This document shows positions 22,301-34,509 of a stretch of 64,000 nucleotides of DNA, in pieces. Source of the stretch: Limonium bicolor (taxonomy: Eukaryota > Streptophyta > Magnoliopsida > Caryophyllales > Plumbaginaceae). The stretch spans positions 171,364,085 through 171,428,084 of the forward strand of contig CM041780.1 of assembly GCA_023374045.1 (NCBI GenBank), read 5' to 3'. A program made the position numbers and the translations under genes. Under the pieces are notes generated by a model that had not been told where the DNA came from, did no database searches, and was given only the letters and a program-made list of their open reading frames with translations. Position 1 is the stretch's first letter. Every line of letters starts with the position of its first letter.

Positions 22301-23755
22301 TCATTTGGCTCCAAGGCCCTCAATTCAAAATCAAATTCACAAATCTATCACATTTTCATCCAAGCACACTATCACTCATATTTTGGGTTTATTATTAAAT
22401 TTAACCCGTCCTAAATTTTAAAATAACTAAAGCAAGCTTCAAGGTAGATTTCTTACCTTAATTCACAAGTTTATCCTTAATTCTCCTCTTGCTCCTCCTC
22501 TTCTCAAATTTGGTCAAGTGGGAATGGAGTTGCCAAACTCCATCCCAACATTCAAGAAACACAAAAATACACACAATTAAAATCCTAAACCTTTAGAAAT
22601 TCTCTAATCCAATGAAGGAGCTTAAAGCACAAAATTCTAGGGTTTACCTTTGGAGTTTTAGGAGGGGTTTTCACCCTTGAATCAAGAAGATGGTTCCACC
22701 ACCGTTGGAGGGTTGAAACAAAGCTCCAACACAAGGAGAAAACAAGGCATGAGAATGGCAAAAATCAGTCAAGAGGGAAAGATGAAGGAAGATGAGTTTT
22801 TCTTGAATATTCTTACCTTAGGAGAGAGAGGAGACTCCAAGCTACACATTGATGCCATTTTCTCTTCAAATGGGAAAAACCCATGGAGATGAAGTTCTTA
22901 ATTTTTGGATTTTAAAAAGAGAGAAGTGTAGAGCTTGAGGAGGAGAAGAGGAATATGTATTTTATTTTGCATTTGGAGCTTGTATGTGGCTAGAGCATGA
23001 AGGAGAAGGTGGAGTAGCCGTGGAGAAAGCTCAAAATCGGTAGAACCAGAGGGGAGGAAAAAAACGGTAGAGGAAGGAGAAAGAGAGGAAAGAGAAAAGG
23101 AAAAGAAAGAAATGGAGGAGAGAGAAGAGGGGGGTTACTTTCTACTTTTTTCTTTCTTTCTTTTCTTTTCTTTCTTTCTTTCTAACTTAATGTGTGTGAG
23201 AGGGCTGACCCACATATTAGAAATCTGCCCACTATATATGTACCAGCTGGAGCGTTTTTCGTCTTTTACAGAAAACACTTGTTTATTTACCCGGTTTAGG
23301 ACTATTCACTAACCGGGCCCGTTTTCTGGCATTTTCTCGTTTCTTTAATTTTAATGGTTATTAAGCTTCCATTAATGTTCATTTATAGTTATTTGATGAA
23401 CTATAATTTTTACGAGTTCGTTTGACCACTTAAAGTCACGTTTTCATGTTTTCTCGAAAAACGTGTGCTAAAGCTTTATTAGCGTTTTAACTCATTATTT
23501 GGATCAGTTTTCTTCGGGAATTGTTCCCATATCTTATTTAAGCCTTATTAAGCCTTTAAAATCCATCCAATTCCCTTTTCAAGGTCGTATTCCTCCTAGG
23601 GTCACTTAACGCTCAATTTAGCGTTTTTCACTTCTTAAGCGTTTTTCTTATTTCTTTTGGATTTATCATTTTTACCAAAATTCACTAGGCACTAATAGGA
23701 CCTCAATATCATATTAGAGTAATTTAATCACCCTAATTAAGTTCAGGGTATTTCA
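19363..23755 (-). repeat. Element B 5' LTR, about 4.4 kb
   Basis: On the minus strand it starts TGAAATACCCTG at 23755 and ends GGTAGGGGTGTTACA at 19363. It contains the TTTC-rich run (23150-23184), the array 21478-21645, CTCAA-rich low-complexity sequence (20040-20270) and the conserved box GCCCCTAGGGGCTCAGC (19811-19827). The whole stretch is non-coding as far as I can see. Confidence 0.85.
21478..21645. repeat. GGTCCGGGAC...GTCCCGGACC array in LTR B
   Basis: Repeated GGTCCGGGAC, CTAGGTCCCGGACC and TTCCGGACCTAG form overlapping inverted repeats. The truncated LTR copy carries a mutated version at 14110-14236. Confidence 0.85.
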
Positions 23756-26700
23756 AGTTTGAACAACAAAACCCGCACTTAATAGCGGAAGATTGAGAAT
23801 CCTAACCATAAGGAGACTGAAATTCACAACAGCATGGGGCGACATGCTTAGCAGTCACGAGAACCTGGCTGGCCAAGCAGCGGCAAGAAGGAAAACACTG
23901 ATTGTGCAACGAAGCAGTTAAAGGAGAATTAACCAAACCCGAGAAATGAGTCTACGGGATCGCAAGTGTTCGAAATACCACCAACGGAATACTAATCGAC
24001 TAAGGAAATAGTCAGGAGTGAATAACTTCAAACCCACGGACCTGAAGAGGATGCAATACCTAATCGACATAGCTCAGACAGCTATGAGAACATCCACGGA
24101 ATACACTCCGATAGGACTACAGGAGTAGTGCCTAAATAAGTTAAGTCTCGGTAACCACGGTAAATGTGTGGGAACGAGCAACAAGGCCAAACACCAAACT
24201 AAGTAAATAGGGGCCTCCGAGAGTGAAGAAGCACCCGGATCGATGACAGTCATGTCAAGGCAAATGAGAAGTTACTCAGAAGATTGATTATCAACTAAGG
24301 AATCAAAGGAAAAGCCAGAAGGGCAACCGAATATGCATGGAAACAATACCGTAACCGGTATAGGTTAACCCAAAAACCACCTGTATCGCGCACTTGCCAC
24401 GGCAAGTGCAGTAAGAACAAGACTATTCAGATAAACTGTTAACAAGCAACAAGTACTTAGTGAAGTACCAAGATGGAAAATGAAGCAGATATAGGATCAC
24501 AAATCCTAAGAATGTTAAAACGAAACCTTGGAAGGGCCTAACGACCTAACCGTTGTATTAAGGGATATACCAGTCAGCGAGGAGCTAGACTTGGTCAGAA
24601 CCACCCGGCATTGAATGCCATGAAGATTTTACTTTCAAGACCCAAATTTTTCTTTCAAAACTCAAAATTGTTCAAAAACCCCAAATATTTAAAACCCAAG
24701 CAGAAGGACCACAGTAAGATATCATAAGACGATACAAGAGGAGTTGACAACAGAATACTTCACTTAGTCATGTGACGAGCACTACAAGTGTACAAAAATG
24801 AGATGTGGGATGACCGCACTCTAAAGGAGCATGTGGGCCTGATAGACCTGCTTATAGGTTAGCCGGGTAAGTAGTAATGTATTAGTATGGTACCCCACAT
24901 ATGTACACAAGTAGAGTACGAAACACGGGAAGTAGTCAACTCCATTCTACGGACAATAACTAAGCTCAAAACCAGAATAGTCGGACACCTCAGACGGTTG
25001 AAGAAATGGAACTCAGTGAAGTTAACGTGTACAAAGGAATCAAAGAGTCACCTAAGGTTAACGAATAAGAGTTGGGAAGTGCAAGAGCACAGATTATTAA
25101 GTCAAGATATTGTATATGTCTCAAGAATTTTGGAGCAATGCATGATAGTTGAAACGAACACCCAGCCTAAGCACAATAAGGCAAATGCCTAGCTTGGACA
25201 CGCCAATGTCCAACAAATGGGATAGGATCCCCAAGAAAATCACCACGACTACGGGAAATATCATCCTTCACTTAAGGAGATGTTAAACCAGCCAAGAACT
25301 CAAAGGAGGAAACATCCATGGTCTACCCAAGAATGGGAGACATTACAACCCTAAGAACAGGAGACGTTATAACCCTAAATGGGACAGCCGAAATATGATA
25401 CCACAAGGCGGTGTAGTTAACATAACATGTCATAAACATTAGAGAGATGCAATGGTGCAACTTAGCAACACCCAAGAGCAATCCTTGAAGGGTACCGGAG
25501 TCAACAATAGTTGAATGGAATATCATGATAAGAACACACGTGTTAATGCGAATACACAGTTAGAACACCGAAGGGATTCCACTACAGGGGATACCCTAAA
25601 TTGCCAGAGGCCACCGATTAATATCAAGATACCTAAGGGGTCTCCGATGAACAAAAGCGTGATGCAACAACCGTATTAAAGAGCCCAGTATTACCTCCAA
25701 CCCATTTGATGGTATACAGAGAAGTAGAAGCTTATGTGAAAAACCTACAACGAGTAGAGCTCGAGGCAATATGGCTTATAAGCCATGAAGCAACTACGTG
25801 ATGTAGATTTAGACTATTACGAAACCCCATGGAATGATAAGAAGAATTGCCTGTTATGACACCAGTTAAAGTAAGAAAGTAATTGAGGTAAATGAATAGA
25901 ACGGTGAAAGAACCAATCAATTTGAATTCAATGTAATGAGCAGTTAGAGTAAAGACCACTTCAGTGCCACTGTCACTAGAGCATAAGCCTAGTATACAGT
26001 TGTTAAGGCTTTTAGTTGCCTTTCCTACTCTCTATAGTGCAGAGACATAAGAATACAAGTGACGACACTACTGATTTGCCCCCACGCTCGGGCACTATGA
26101 GAAATCAGAGGAGTAAGAATGCCTCTCATTATTGTGAGACCGCTGGAGCGGTAGAGATGTGAACCCCTTCAGAAGGGAGGCTTCATCTGTAATATCTTTA
26201 AGCTTGAGCATATGATTTTTGCCAAGAGGTAATTTGAACAAGAAGGAGAGAATCTCAAGTTAAGTATGAAGAAAGGAGCTTTTGTAGCAATTGTTGGAAA
26301 CCGAAAGAGTAATCGGTTTAGAACTAAACACAATATGTGCAATGTGAGTGAGGTGTAGAATGAACAATGCTCAAGGAGCATAGTGAACCATGGTGTAATG
26401 GTGGGAATACATGAGTGGAAGCTAACATGATAGCATATGCCATGTAAATTGATGTTGTATAACATACACGAACATGGTGTGCAGTAAGCGACCGTTACAT
26501 AGTAATGCCAGACAACAACATGGGGAACAAGAGGAATGATAAGTAAGACTCAGTGGAGTTGTGGAAAGGCAAGAAATGGTAGATAGACTGGGCAATAAAG
26601 CTAGTAGCCTGCACCATGTGATGAAGGATCTCACAGGGAACACATTATTCATTTCTATAGCAAGTGCATAGGAAACTGAAAGCGTATACCTAGTGGATCA

Positions 26701-27601
26701 ACTTGATAAGTAAAGTAATAAACTTGGGACAAGAGTACCCAACTACTAAATAATCACCCGTACTGAATACGGAAGACGTACAATGCACCAATGAATACGG
26801 TGCAAGCCCGTTAGGCGGAAACATAGAAACAAAATTGTGCGGCCTAGGCCAAAAAAGCACGAGGAGTTTTGGACATACCAACAACCACAACAAGTGAATT
26901 CCACCGGAATAAAAATGGAAGGAAGCTTATAAAAGATATAGGGACCAATGCATATAAATGCAAGGTCATATAAATAAAAAGAATTCTCATACAGAATCAG
27001 CTAAGTGAGCATAATCTAGAAGCCACTAACAATAGAGGAAGCACTACACATTAGGAAGTAGCTCGACCTCAACCGATAGTGAGTTGAAAGAACCAAGTGA
27101 GTAATCATAGAGGTATACAGTAGTATACGAAATAGATTTCTAGAGAATTGGATAGAAAATCTATTACTCATCGAATTTGCATACGGTAAGAAATACCACA
27201 CTAGATGGAGAAACCTTTATTCCCAAGATAAAAGGGATAGAAAGGAGGATACACAATACATTTAGAATGTAAAAAAAGGGCGAATTAAGACCTAGAGATA
27301 TCAGGGTCGCGCAATAGAAGCTTGTACGCCATTGCTCAAAGGTTGATATACCTAGTAAATACCAGCGGTTGGATAGTTATCAATGCCTTGAAGCCTGAAA
27401 GGCTATAACCGAACCCGGTTATGAGTTAAACAACTCTAACGAGAATTCTTGGTGTAGGGACTAACCGTCAATATGGTTAAGACCTTTGACCAAAGAACAT
27501 TGTGTAATAAACCGCATAGAAGCTAAAATACTTTATAGCGGCTGAATGCCTTAGACCAATGTCTGATGATGACATATGGTAGATTACGTGGGCGTAATCC
27601 C

Positions 27602-27618
27602 TTTTAAGGGGGGTAGAG
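27602..27618 (+). other. Second PPT-like motif after the pol relic (element D)
   Basis: TTTTAAGGGGGGTAGAG follows GGGCGTAATCCC, as in element A just after its pol stop. It lies about 1.1 kb before the true PPT. Confidence 0.55.
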
Positions 27619-28324
27619 TGAAAAGCCGCTTAGTGTATGTTTTACGTATTAAGTACGTAAACTACTTCGTGCATAGCACAAAAGAAATTGATTTGATGAT
27701 TGGTACTTATGTTACATAGACATTTGTAGTCATTCATTGTGTAATTATGGTTATAGCGCACAGAAGATGCGAATACCATTGATATAAATATGCTTATCTT
27801 GTAACTCCTGTGTGAGAATGCAAGTGATAAAGGAGTAGAGAAACTCCAGGGAGAATTAGAATCCCGATGACATATGTCTAGTTGAGATTAGACATGGCTT
27901 TTGTTGTATGAGTCGGTATGAAACCGATGTCTATGAGACATGATAAGATATGAGTCGGTGTGATATCGATGTAGAACTTAGTGGAAATGAAATTTCCTAG
28001 GTGGTTGATTGGAGATAAATTGAGGATGATCGATGGACTGAGTTCCATCCTTTGGAGATGTATTGCTTTGTATTTATGACTAGAATGATTAAAAGATAGA
28101 AAATGGTAAATGATTGAATTATCTAATTGTGTGAAACTGAGATGGGAAGTTGAACTTGATTTACTAGTGATCAAGGGAAACAGAACACAAATTGGGGTGG
28201 AAGGATAGTTCATCACTGATGCTGATCACATCGGGGTTGAACGATTCTTGAAGCTTCTGGTAAGTGGTCACAAGTAATCCTATTAGGATAAATGCAGTGA
28301 GCATGAATTGGGTTTAGTGTGGAA

Positions 28325-28640
28325 TTGTACTGCTATGTACGTGGGTTGTACTGGTATGTACACCTGTTTGTGTAGCACTGTTAGGTATGTTTGTGTTGTA
28401 CTGATATGTACACATGGTTAAATTGTACTGTGATAATTATTTTGTGTTGCACTGGTATGTGCATGGTTGACAATTGTTTTACGTTGCACTGGTATGTGCA
28501 CGGTGGTAAATTGTTAGTGTCGTACTGATGTGTACACACATTTGCATGTAACTATGTTGTATGTTGTGTGGTACTGGTAGGTACCCACGGTTGTTAATTT
28601 CTTGGTAATTGAATTGGAGTTGTACCGGTATGTACACACT
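28325..28640. repeat. GTACTGGTATGTACAC-type interspersed repeats in the 3' UTR of D
   Basis: The phrase TGTACTGGTATGTACAC, with variants such as GCACTGGTATGTGCAC, recurs about eight times at roughly 35-55 base spacing. Each unit is a small inverted repeat. No gene is seen. Confidence 0.75.
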
Positions 28641-28728
28641 GGCTGTACTGACTTTGAGTCTGTAGGGTTATATAGATAATGACCTTGGCACATGACATGT
28701 CTAAATGACTAACAATATTAGATTCACT

Positions 28729-28763
28729 AACTTTGTGGGCAAAGTTCCTTAAGGGGGGTAGAT
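28729..28763 (+). other. Hairpin and polypurine tract of element D
   Basis: AACTTTG-TGGGC-AAAGTT (28729-28746) is followed by CCTTAAGGGGGGTAGAT and the LTR start TGAAATACC at 28764. It has the same layout as in A and E. Confidence 0.75.
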
Positions 28764-29321
28764 TGAAATACCTCGAACTTAAATATGGTGGTTAAATTAT
28801 TCTAATATGATTCTTAAGGGCCTAATAGTGCCTTAAGAATATTGGAGAAGAAAATAAAACCAAAAGAAAAGAGAAAACGCTTAAAAAGCATAAAACGCAA
28901 AAAAAGAGCGTAACACAACCATAGGAGGTATATGACCTCAGTTAGGGTCCTAGATGGATTCCTAGGGCTTAATTATGCCTAAATAACATGTGGGAACAAT
29001 TCTCGAAGAAAACAGATCCATATAGCGGATTAAAAACACAAACAAGCCTTAAAGCACGTTTTTCGAGAAAACCCGACAACGTGACTTTAAGTGGTCAAAC
29101 AGACCCGTAAAAATTATAGTTGACTATATAACTATAATTGAATATTAATGGAAGCTTAAGAACCATTAAAAACAAAGAAATGAGAAAAATCCGGAAAACG
29201 GGCCCGGTTAGTGAATAGTGCTCGAACCGGGAATTTAACGAGCATTTCTTGCGAAAAGATGAAAATGCCCCCAACTTTTTTTAATTAGTGGGGCCGGTTT
29301 TAGAGTGTTCCAGCACACTCC
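28764..29321 (+). repeat. Element D 3' LTR, first part
   Basis: It starts TGAAATACCTCG and matches the complement of the LTR start of B (23190-23755), including AATATGAT and GGGAACAATTC. It is interrupted at 29321 by element C; ACTCC at 29317-29321 is the target duplication. The LTR resumes at 40379. Confidence 0.85.
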
Positions 29322-31216
29322 TGTTGGAGAAATATGTGACTACTTCTACAACCTAGGCAGTGTACCTATCGTTTTGCGGAATAGTGGATTTGTGGGGTTG
29401 TCGAACTCTTGGGGACCTTGCTGGAGTTTAACTGATAGTGTAGTAAATTAACTGAGGACTCTATTTAAACCATTGACCAGAACTTATCACTTTTTTAGGG
29501 AGATTGTGGTTACAACTTAACGTAAACAAAACAGTAATAAGAACAATTAATCAAAACAGAAATAATAACGGTTGTAAAACTCTTTGTTTTTAAGGAAGCA
29601 CCCTAGGTTGTTCTGCTTACCTATTTCATCCAATTATATTAATATAAACTTTCCCACTTAGCAATAAACTCAGGAATCTTAATTAGTTCATTGACCGTCC
29701 TCTTGTACAATAAACCCTGACTAACTTAAACAACAAGCCGCAATCCTTGCCCAAGTCATTATAAATTACTCGCTTTATTACCAATTCCTATTGGAGACAG
29801 ATTAACCTGTAGGCGAGACACTCTTCTAGTCGTTAACCTGTTTTGACTTCCTATGTCTAGAACCTTGTTTAGCACCGCATTTTAACAAGAGAACTACAAA
29901 TATCACTTTAATAATTGGCCTAAAGATTAAAGCGCATTAAGGACAAGAATCAAAATATTGCTTAAATAGATTATAGTGGGAAGTCTACATAACACAATTA
30001 TATAAAATAGGCTTGCTTCCCAACCCGAGAGGCTAGGTTTATTACTCACACATAATTATAAGAAAATACATAACAAATAAGATAGACATTAAAATAGAGT
30101 AAAGTTTAAGGAAGGAAAGAACTCTATTTAGGGAGAGTTATTTCGCTTCCGGGCTTGTCTCCGTGATTATGCCAACCTCATAACAATAATAAACAGGTAG
30201 AACGAAGAATAACGAACAAACAGGCAAAAGTTGGTTTTATCCGTGTGGGGCCACACGGACACAAACGCGGACACAAATCAGGACGCGGCCTGGTTTGTGC
30301 AGATCGTCATCTTCCGTTGGAAATCTAGAAAATTAAAGAGTTAGGCTTATTTGGTGATGGGAAATGATGGAAATGAAGTGGAGATATGGATGTATGGAGG
30401 GAAAATGGAATTTGGGTGGAGGTAATGTGATTTGGAGGTGAACGTGAGTGATTTGGGGTGTGTGTTCTCTCTGTATTCTCTTCAATCTCCAGTGTCCGGT
30501 TTATCGTAGAAGGAGCTAGGTTTTTATAGAAGCAGAGGAGAAGGAAGAGGACAAGGTTGGAGCAGGCGTGAGGAAATCAAAGGTGTGGCGCCTGATACGT
30601 CTTATGGGGTAGATAGATATGTTTGTAGGCGCCGCAAATAAGGAAGAACAATGAAAGCGGTGCAGAAATTCAGTCGCGTGATTTCTGGATTCGGCGCAGT
30701 CATTTTACACGTGTCCGTGTTTCTGTCCGCATACGGACATAGATCAGGACGTGAGACGTCCGCGTTTGAGTCCGCAAAGCGGACACACTCTTTTGCTGCG
30801 TCCGAGTTTGAGTCCGCAATGCGGACGTGTTCTTTTGTTGCGTCCGAGTTTGAGTCCGCGATACAGACGTGTTCTTTTGTTGCGTCCGAGTTTGAGTCCA
30901 CAATTCGGACGTGTTCTTTTGTTGCGTCCGAGTTTGAGTCCGCAATTCGGACATGTGTATTTTTTCTCATTTTTCTGATCTTTAACTGGGCTAGATCTTC
31001 GTTTTAGCTCCGTTTCACTCGCCGTTTTGTTGGCGTTGGAAGCGTTGTGAAGTATACTATGTGATTCAAGACTTTTTACTGCATTTGATACAAAATGTAT
31101 CAGTCATATCAAAACATAATCTTAGGAAAAACATACGATAAGTGTAATATTATCCTGAAAGTAATAAATATAAGGTGAGATTAACCCTTAAATGTCTATG
31201 TATTTCTCACGTATCA
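29322..31216 (-). repeat. Element C 3' LTR
   Basis: On the minus strand it starts TGATACGTGAGAAA and ends TTTCTCCAACA. It is nearly identical to the other copy at 38471-40373. It contains a possible TATA box (minus TATAAAAA, 30521-30528) and a GTCCG/CGGAC array upstream of it (30690-30955), plus a smaller GTCCGTG/CACGGAC cluster (30236-30300). The open frames over the array are translations of the repeat. Confidence 0.92.
30690..30955. repeat. 42-base tandem repeat with GTCCGC...GCGGAC core (LTR C)
   Basis: Four to five units of about 42 bases contain GTCCGAGTTTGAGTCCGC, then a short spacer and GCGGACGTGTTC, with TTTTGTTGC between units. They lie about 170-430 bases upstream of the TATA box on the minus strand. 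The other LTR copy has them at 39862-40105 with unit differences. Confidence 0.9.
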
Positions 31217-32735
31217 AAACTCCCCATACTTATCTTTGCTTGTCCTCAAAATTCTTTCTGACATAATGTTTAAACAAGTGTGTAAAACAAACAATAATCA
31301 AGAGGGAGAGCACAGAAGAGGTAATTGCCAAACTTTAGATTTAAAGGGTACTAAACAGCAGTTTCTTAAATAGATATTTCTCCGTTTTGAGAATAACCCT
31401 GAAGTCTACAAAGAAAGAGAAGCAGTACCATGAGAATTTACTTTCTAACTTTGAGCAATCCCCATTTTTCTTTCACATTTCCTTGAACAACACGGGGGGC
31501 ATGAAGAAATCTTATTTCCATTATACCTTTCAATGCCACAGACTCATGATCCATAATGAAGAAGTTTCTATCATTTTGTAACAGTACAGAATGCAAAGAT
31601 ACCTCAATTTTGGAGTTCATTTTTCTTTTACCTCAGACTTTCTCTCCACCCTTGTAGCAGTTTTGGGTCTCTATCCCAGATACCGAGTACCTTAGGTAGA
31701 AGGGGATGAAGCATTAAGAACTAAAAACCGAGTGGGACAAGGCCTGGTTAGGATCAGAATAGGCCGTCTGGATCAGAGGAGTACTTGCCTTGTTCATTTC
31801 CACCGTTTCATTCTAATTCAAATCCAGGCTCAAAGTTAAAAACAAAAGTCAAATGATAATTTTCTCAATTTTTTTAGCAGTGAGTAAAGAGAGAGTAAAG
31901 TTTTGTTGGTACCTTTAAAACCTGTTAATACTGGCATTACTGCCCTCTATGATCCTTTTTATTATTAATATTACAAATTTAAACAAACTCAAAATTATCT
32001 CTCCCCACACTTGAACCAAAACAATTGCCCTCATGCATAGAAAGAATTAAAATAACAGGCATGCAAACTACCTGGGTAATGATCATAAGCATGATAATAG
32101 GAAATATTGAAAATTTAAGAAAGGGGATGGATAGTGTACTCCCCAGAGTTTTGCAGAGTATGTAGTGTAGCTCCCCCACACTTGAGTTCAGCTGTAGGAA
32201 TGTGCAAGATGTTCCGTAATGAATATTCTAGATAGCCAGAAGAACTCAAGTAATTCTCCTTGTTCTCTCTCTCCTCTTTTTTTTTTCATTATATTGTTTT
32301 TTAAATAAAATAAGTACAGAATAAGCAAATATAGAATAAAAAAGATAGATAGTAGGGTGCCTCCTATCAAGCTGCCCATATTAGGGTCTTTGGCTAGACT
32401 ATACTGAGTGTTTAAGGGTGTGACTGGATCTTTGAGAAGAAGCGCAGAAGCCTCTTCGTTGTCTAACATGGTTTCCCAAAATAATTTGATTCAGCCATTT
32501 ACTGTTAAACGATTCTCCTTTTTTACTGTCCAATTCAACAGCTCCATATGGAGATGTGGATATTATTGTAAATGGTCCAGACCAGAAGGATTTTAACTTA
32601 CTTGGGAAGAAGAAGTTAGTCTGGAGTTAATATATAAAGAAGAACCTGGCTCTGCGTTTGAATTCTCGCTTGGAAATAATCTGCATCGTGCCAACGCTGG
32701 TTTTTCTTATAGATCACTGCATCCATATGAGGTTC
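31217..32735 (-). other. Non-coding 3' part of element C, with PPT
   Basis: On the minus strand the stretch ends with GAGGACAAGCAAAGATAAG and a TATGGGGAG purine tract just before the LTR, the usual Athila-type PPT box. Two blocks (about 32160-32275 and 32358-32402) match element F internal sequence (about 50940-51045 and 51133-51183). No env-like frame or other gene is supported. Confidence 0.75.
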
Positions 32736-33587
32736 CTAAGGTCTTCGGCACCCAGTTAATTGGAACTTCCTTTTTTCACCGGCTTGTTGTAAATCAAAGT
32801 TCAACACCTTCAGATCCCAAAAAGATTTATGCTCTAATTCCACAGGCAAGTGGCATGCCTTCCCAAAAACTAGTTTGTAGGGGGACACACCAATAGGTGT
32901 TTTGAAGGCGGTGCGGTATGCCCAGAGCGCATCATCCAATCTAAGGGACCAATCTTTTCGAGAAGAGCTCACCGTCTTCTGCAGAATCCACTTTAGTTCT
33001 CTGTTTGTTATCTCAGCCTGACCATTTGTTTGAGGATGGTATGGTAGAGCAACCTTATGGCGAACTCCATATTTCTTCAGGAGAGCATCAAACTGGCGAT
33101 TGCAGAAGTGAGATCCACCATCGCTGATTATGGCTCTAGGAACACCGAATCGTGTGAAAATATTTTTCTTTATGAACTTCATCACAACTTTACCATCGTT
33201 AGTAGAGCAAGCAAGGGCTTCCGCCCATTTAGAGACATAATCGACTGCTACTAAGATGTATAAATTTCCAAAAGAATTTTGGAAGGGTCCCATAAAGTCA
33301 ATTCCCCAAACATCAAATAATTCAACTTCTAGCATATTATTCAAGGGTAGTTCATGGCGGCGAGAAATGTTACCTTGTCGTTGACACCGATCACAAGTTG
33401 ATACAAAAGCATGACAGTCTTTGTGAAGGGTGTTCCAATAGAAACCGGATTCAAGTACCTTAGCAGCTGTACGGGTTGCACCGTGATGTCCGCCGGTTTC
33501 TCTAGAATGGCAATGGAGAAGGATATTTTGGATTTCTGTCTGTGGGACACATCTCCTTATAATTCCATCTGCATAGATTTTGAACAT
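32736..33587 (-). pseudogene. pol: Element C integrase
   Basis: An open frame of 283 codons covers most of integrase. It has an HHCC finger ([18 protein letters not shown] to CDRCQRQG), then the core Asp ([10 protein letters not shown]), Asp ([15 protein letters not shown]) and Glu ([15 protein letters not shown]). All three catalytic residues and the zinc ligands are present. The C-terminal part after [19 protein letters not shown] is cut short (frame ends at 32736), and no chromodomain is seen, as expected for Athila. It follows RNase H after a gap of about 110 bases with stops, so it is no longer joined to the polyprotein. Confidence 0.88.
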
Positions 33588-33699
33588 ATATGGATCATAC
33601 CATAAATAATGTTTGACAATTGAAGAACCTTTTTCGCTGCTGATACGTCATATCAGCTGGGATGATTTTCCTGGCCAGATAGTTAGCAATATCAGCAAA

Positions 33700-34509
33700 C
33701 TAAGGGCCTCCAACCGTTTGGATTGCGAATACTGCCTCATCAAGGAAAGACTCATTGATGGGTCTTTTGTCTTCTGGTCCCTCCATCCTTGACAAGTGAT
33801 TAGCCACGACATTCTGTATACCTTTCTTATCTCTTATTTCTATGTCGAATTCTTGCAAGAGAAGTATCCATCTTATCAACTTGGGTTTAGCATCTGCTTT
33901 GGCAAATAGATACTTGAGGGCAGAATGATCAGTATGAAGAATAACCTTACTACCCAATAAATATGGACGGAACTTATCTAAGGCAAAGACGACTGCCAGC
34001 AATTCTTTTTCCGTGGTGGCATAATTTTTCTGAGCATCGTTTAAAGTACGACTAGCATAATAAATGACTCTCAGAACTTTATCCAATTTTTGGCACAAAA
34101 CAACACCCACTGCATAATCGCTAGCATCACACATGATTTCAAAAGGTTGGGACCAGTCGGGTGATACAACGATAGGAGCAGAAACAAGTTTTTCTTTTAA
34201 CAAATTAAAAGCTGCTAGACATTCATTAGAAAATTGAAATTTAGCATCTTTTGACAGTAACGTACAGAGAGGTTTAGAGATCTTGGAAAAGTTTTTAATG
34301 AATCTTCTATAGAAACCAGTATGTCCAAGAAAACTTCGGATACATCTTACAGTAGTAGGAGGTGGGAGTTTTTCTATTACCTCAATTTTAGCGCAATCCA
34401 CCTCAATACCTTTTGAAGACACGTTATGTCCTAGCACAATCCCTTCTCGAACCATGAAGTGACATTTCTCCCAGTTCAGGACTAGATTTGTGTCTTCACA
34501 CCTGGCCAA
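33700..34509 (-). pseudogene. pol: Element C RT thumb/connection and RNase H
   Basis: The 269-codon frame starts after a shift from the RT palm frame. It contains [13 protein letters not shown], the connection [19 protein letters not shown], and RNase H residues: [15 protein letters not shown] (Asp), [13 protein letters not shown] (Glu), [11 protein letters not shown] (Asp). In the last motif [12 protein letters not shown] the usual Asp (ADHLSR) is Asn. It overlaps the preceding RT frame by a few codons, which indicates a frame shift near 34500. Confidence 0.88.

Larger units (their letters stand above)
14091..23755 (-). mobile_element. Element B: degenerate gypsy element with 4.4 kb LTRs, nested in D
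   Basis: Reading on the minus strand: 5' LTR 19363-23755, primer site 19345-19357, internal region down to 15686, then a truncated 3' LTR 14091-15685. The internal region is homologous, inverted, to D 23756-27560. B is therefore a member of the same family inserted into D in opposite orientation. The right flank of B (AGTTT after 23755) could be one TSD copy; the left copy is lost by deletion. Confidence 0.8.
23756..28763 (+). pseudogene. Element D internal region, degenerate pol relic
   Basis: Coding capacity is lost; no long frame remains. Homology to B (inverted) is clear, for example CATGGGGCGACATGCTTAGCAGTC at 23843 against its complement near 18945. Near 27139-27200 one frame reads NWIENLLLIEFAYGKKYH, matching the integrase segment LDKLHLIEFSYNNSYH of element A. 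Near 27470-27540 a broken MVKTF segment matches the chromodomain start. The upstream part (23756-27000) is not recognisable by eye. Stretch 27620-28728 is 3' UTR rich in GTACTGGTATGTACAC-like repeats (28325-28640). Confidence 0.65.

Noticed and set aside
24887..25192. 101-codon frame in D internal region
   Set aside because: No recognisable motif and no counterpart kept open in B; most likely chance within a pol relic.
30602..30978. Repetitive open frames (SELRTQTRTQQKNT-like) over 30602-30978 and 39750-40158
   Set aside because: They are translations of the 42-base LTR array in several frames at once, lie upstream of the LTR TATA box and have no domain; unit length divisible by 3 keeps the frames open.
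31217..32735. Possible env-like gene in element C
   Set aside because: No open frame above about 95 codons, no signal peptide or membrane pattern worth calling, and two blocks are shared with the non-coding element F.
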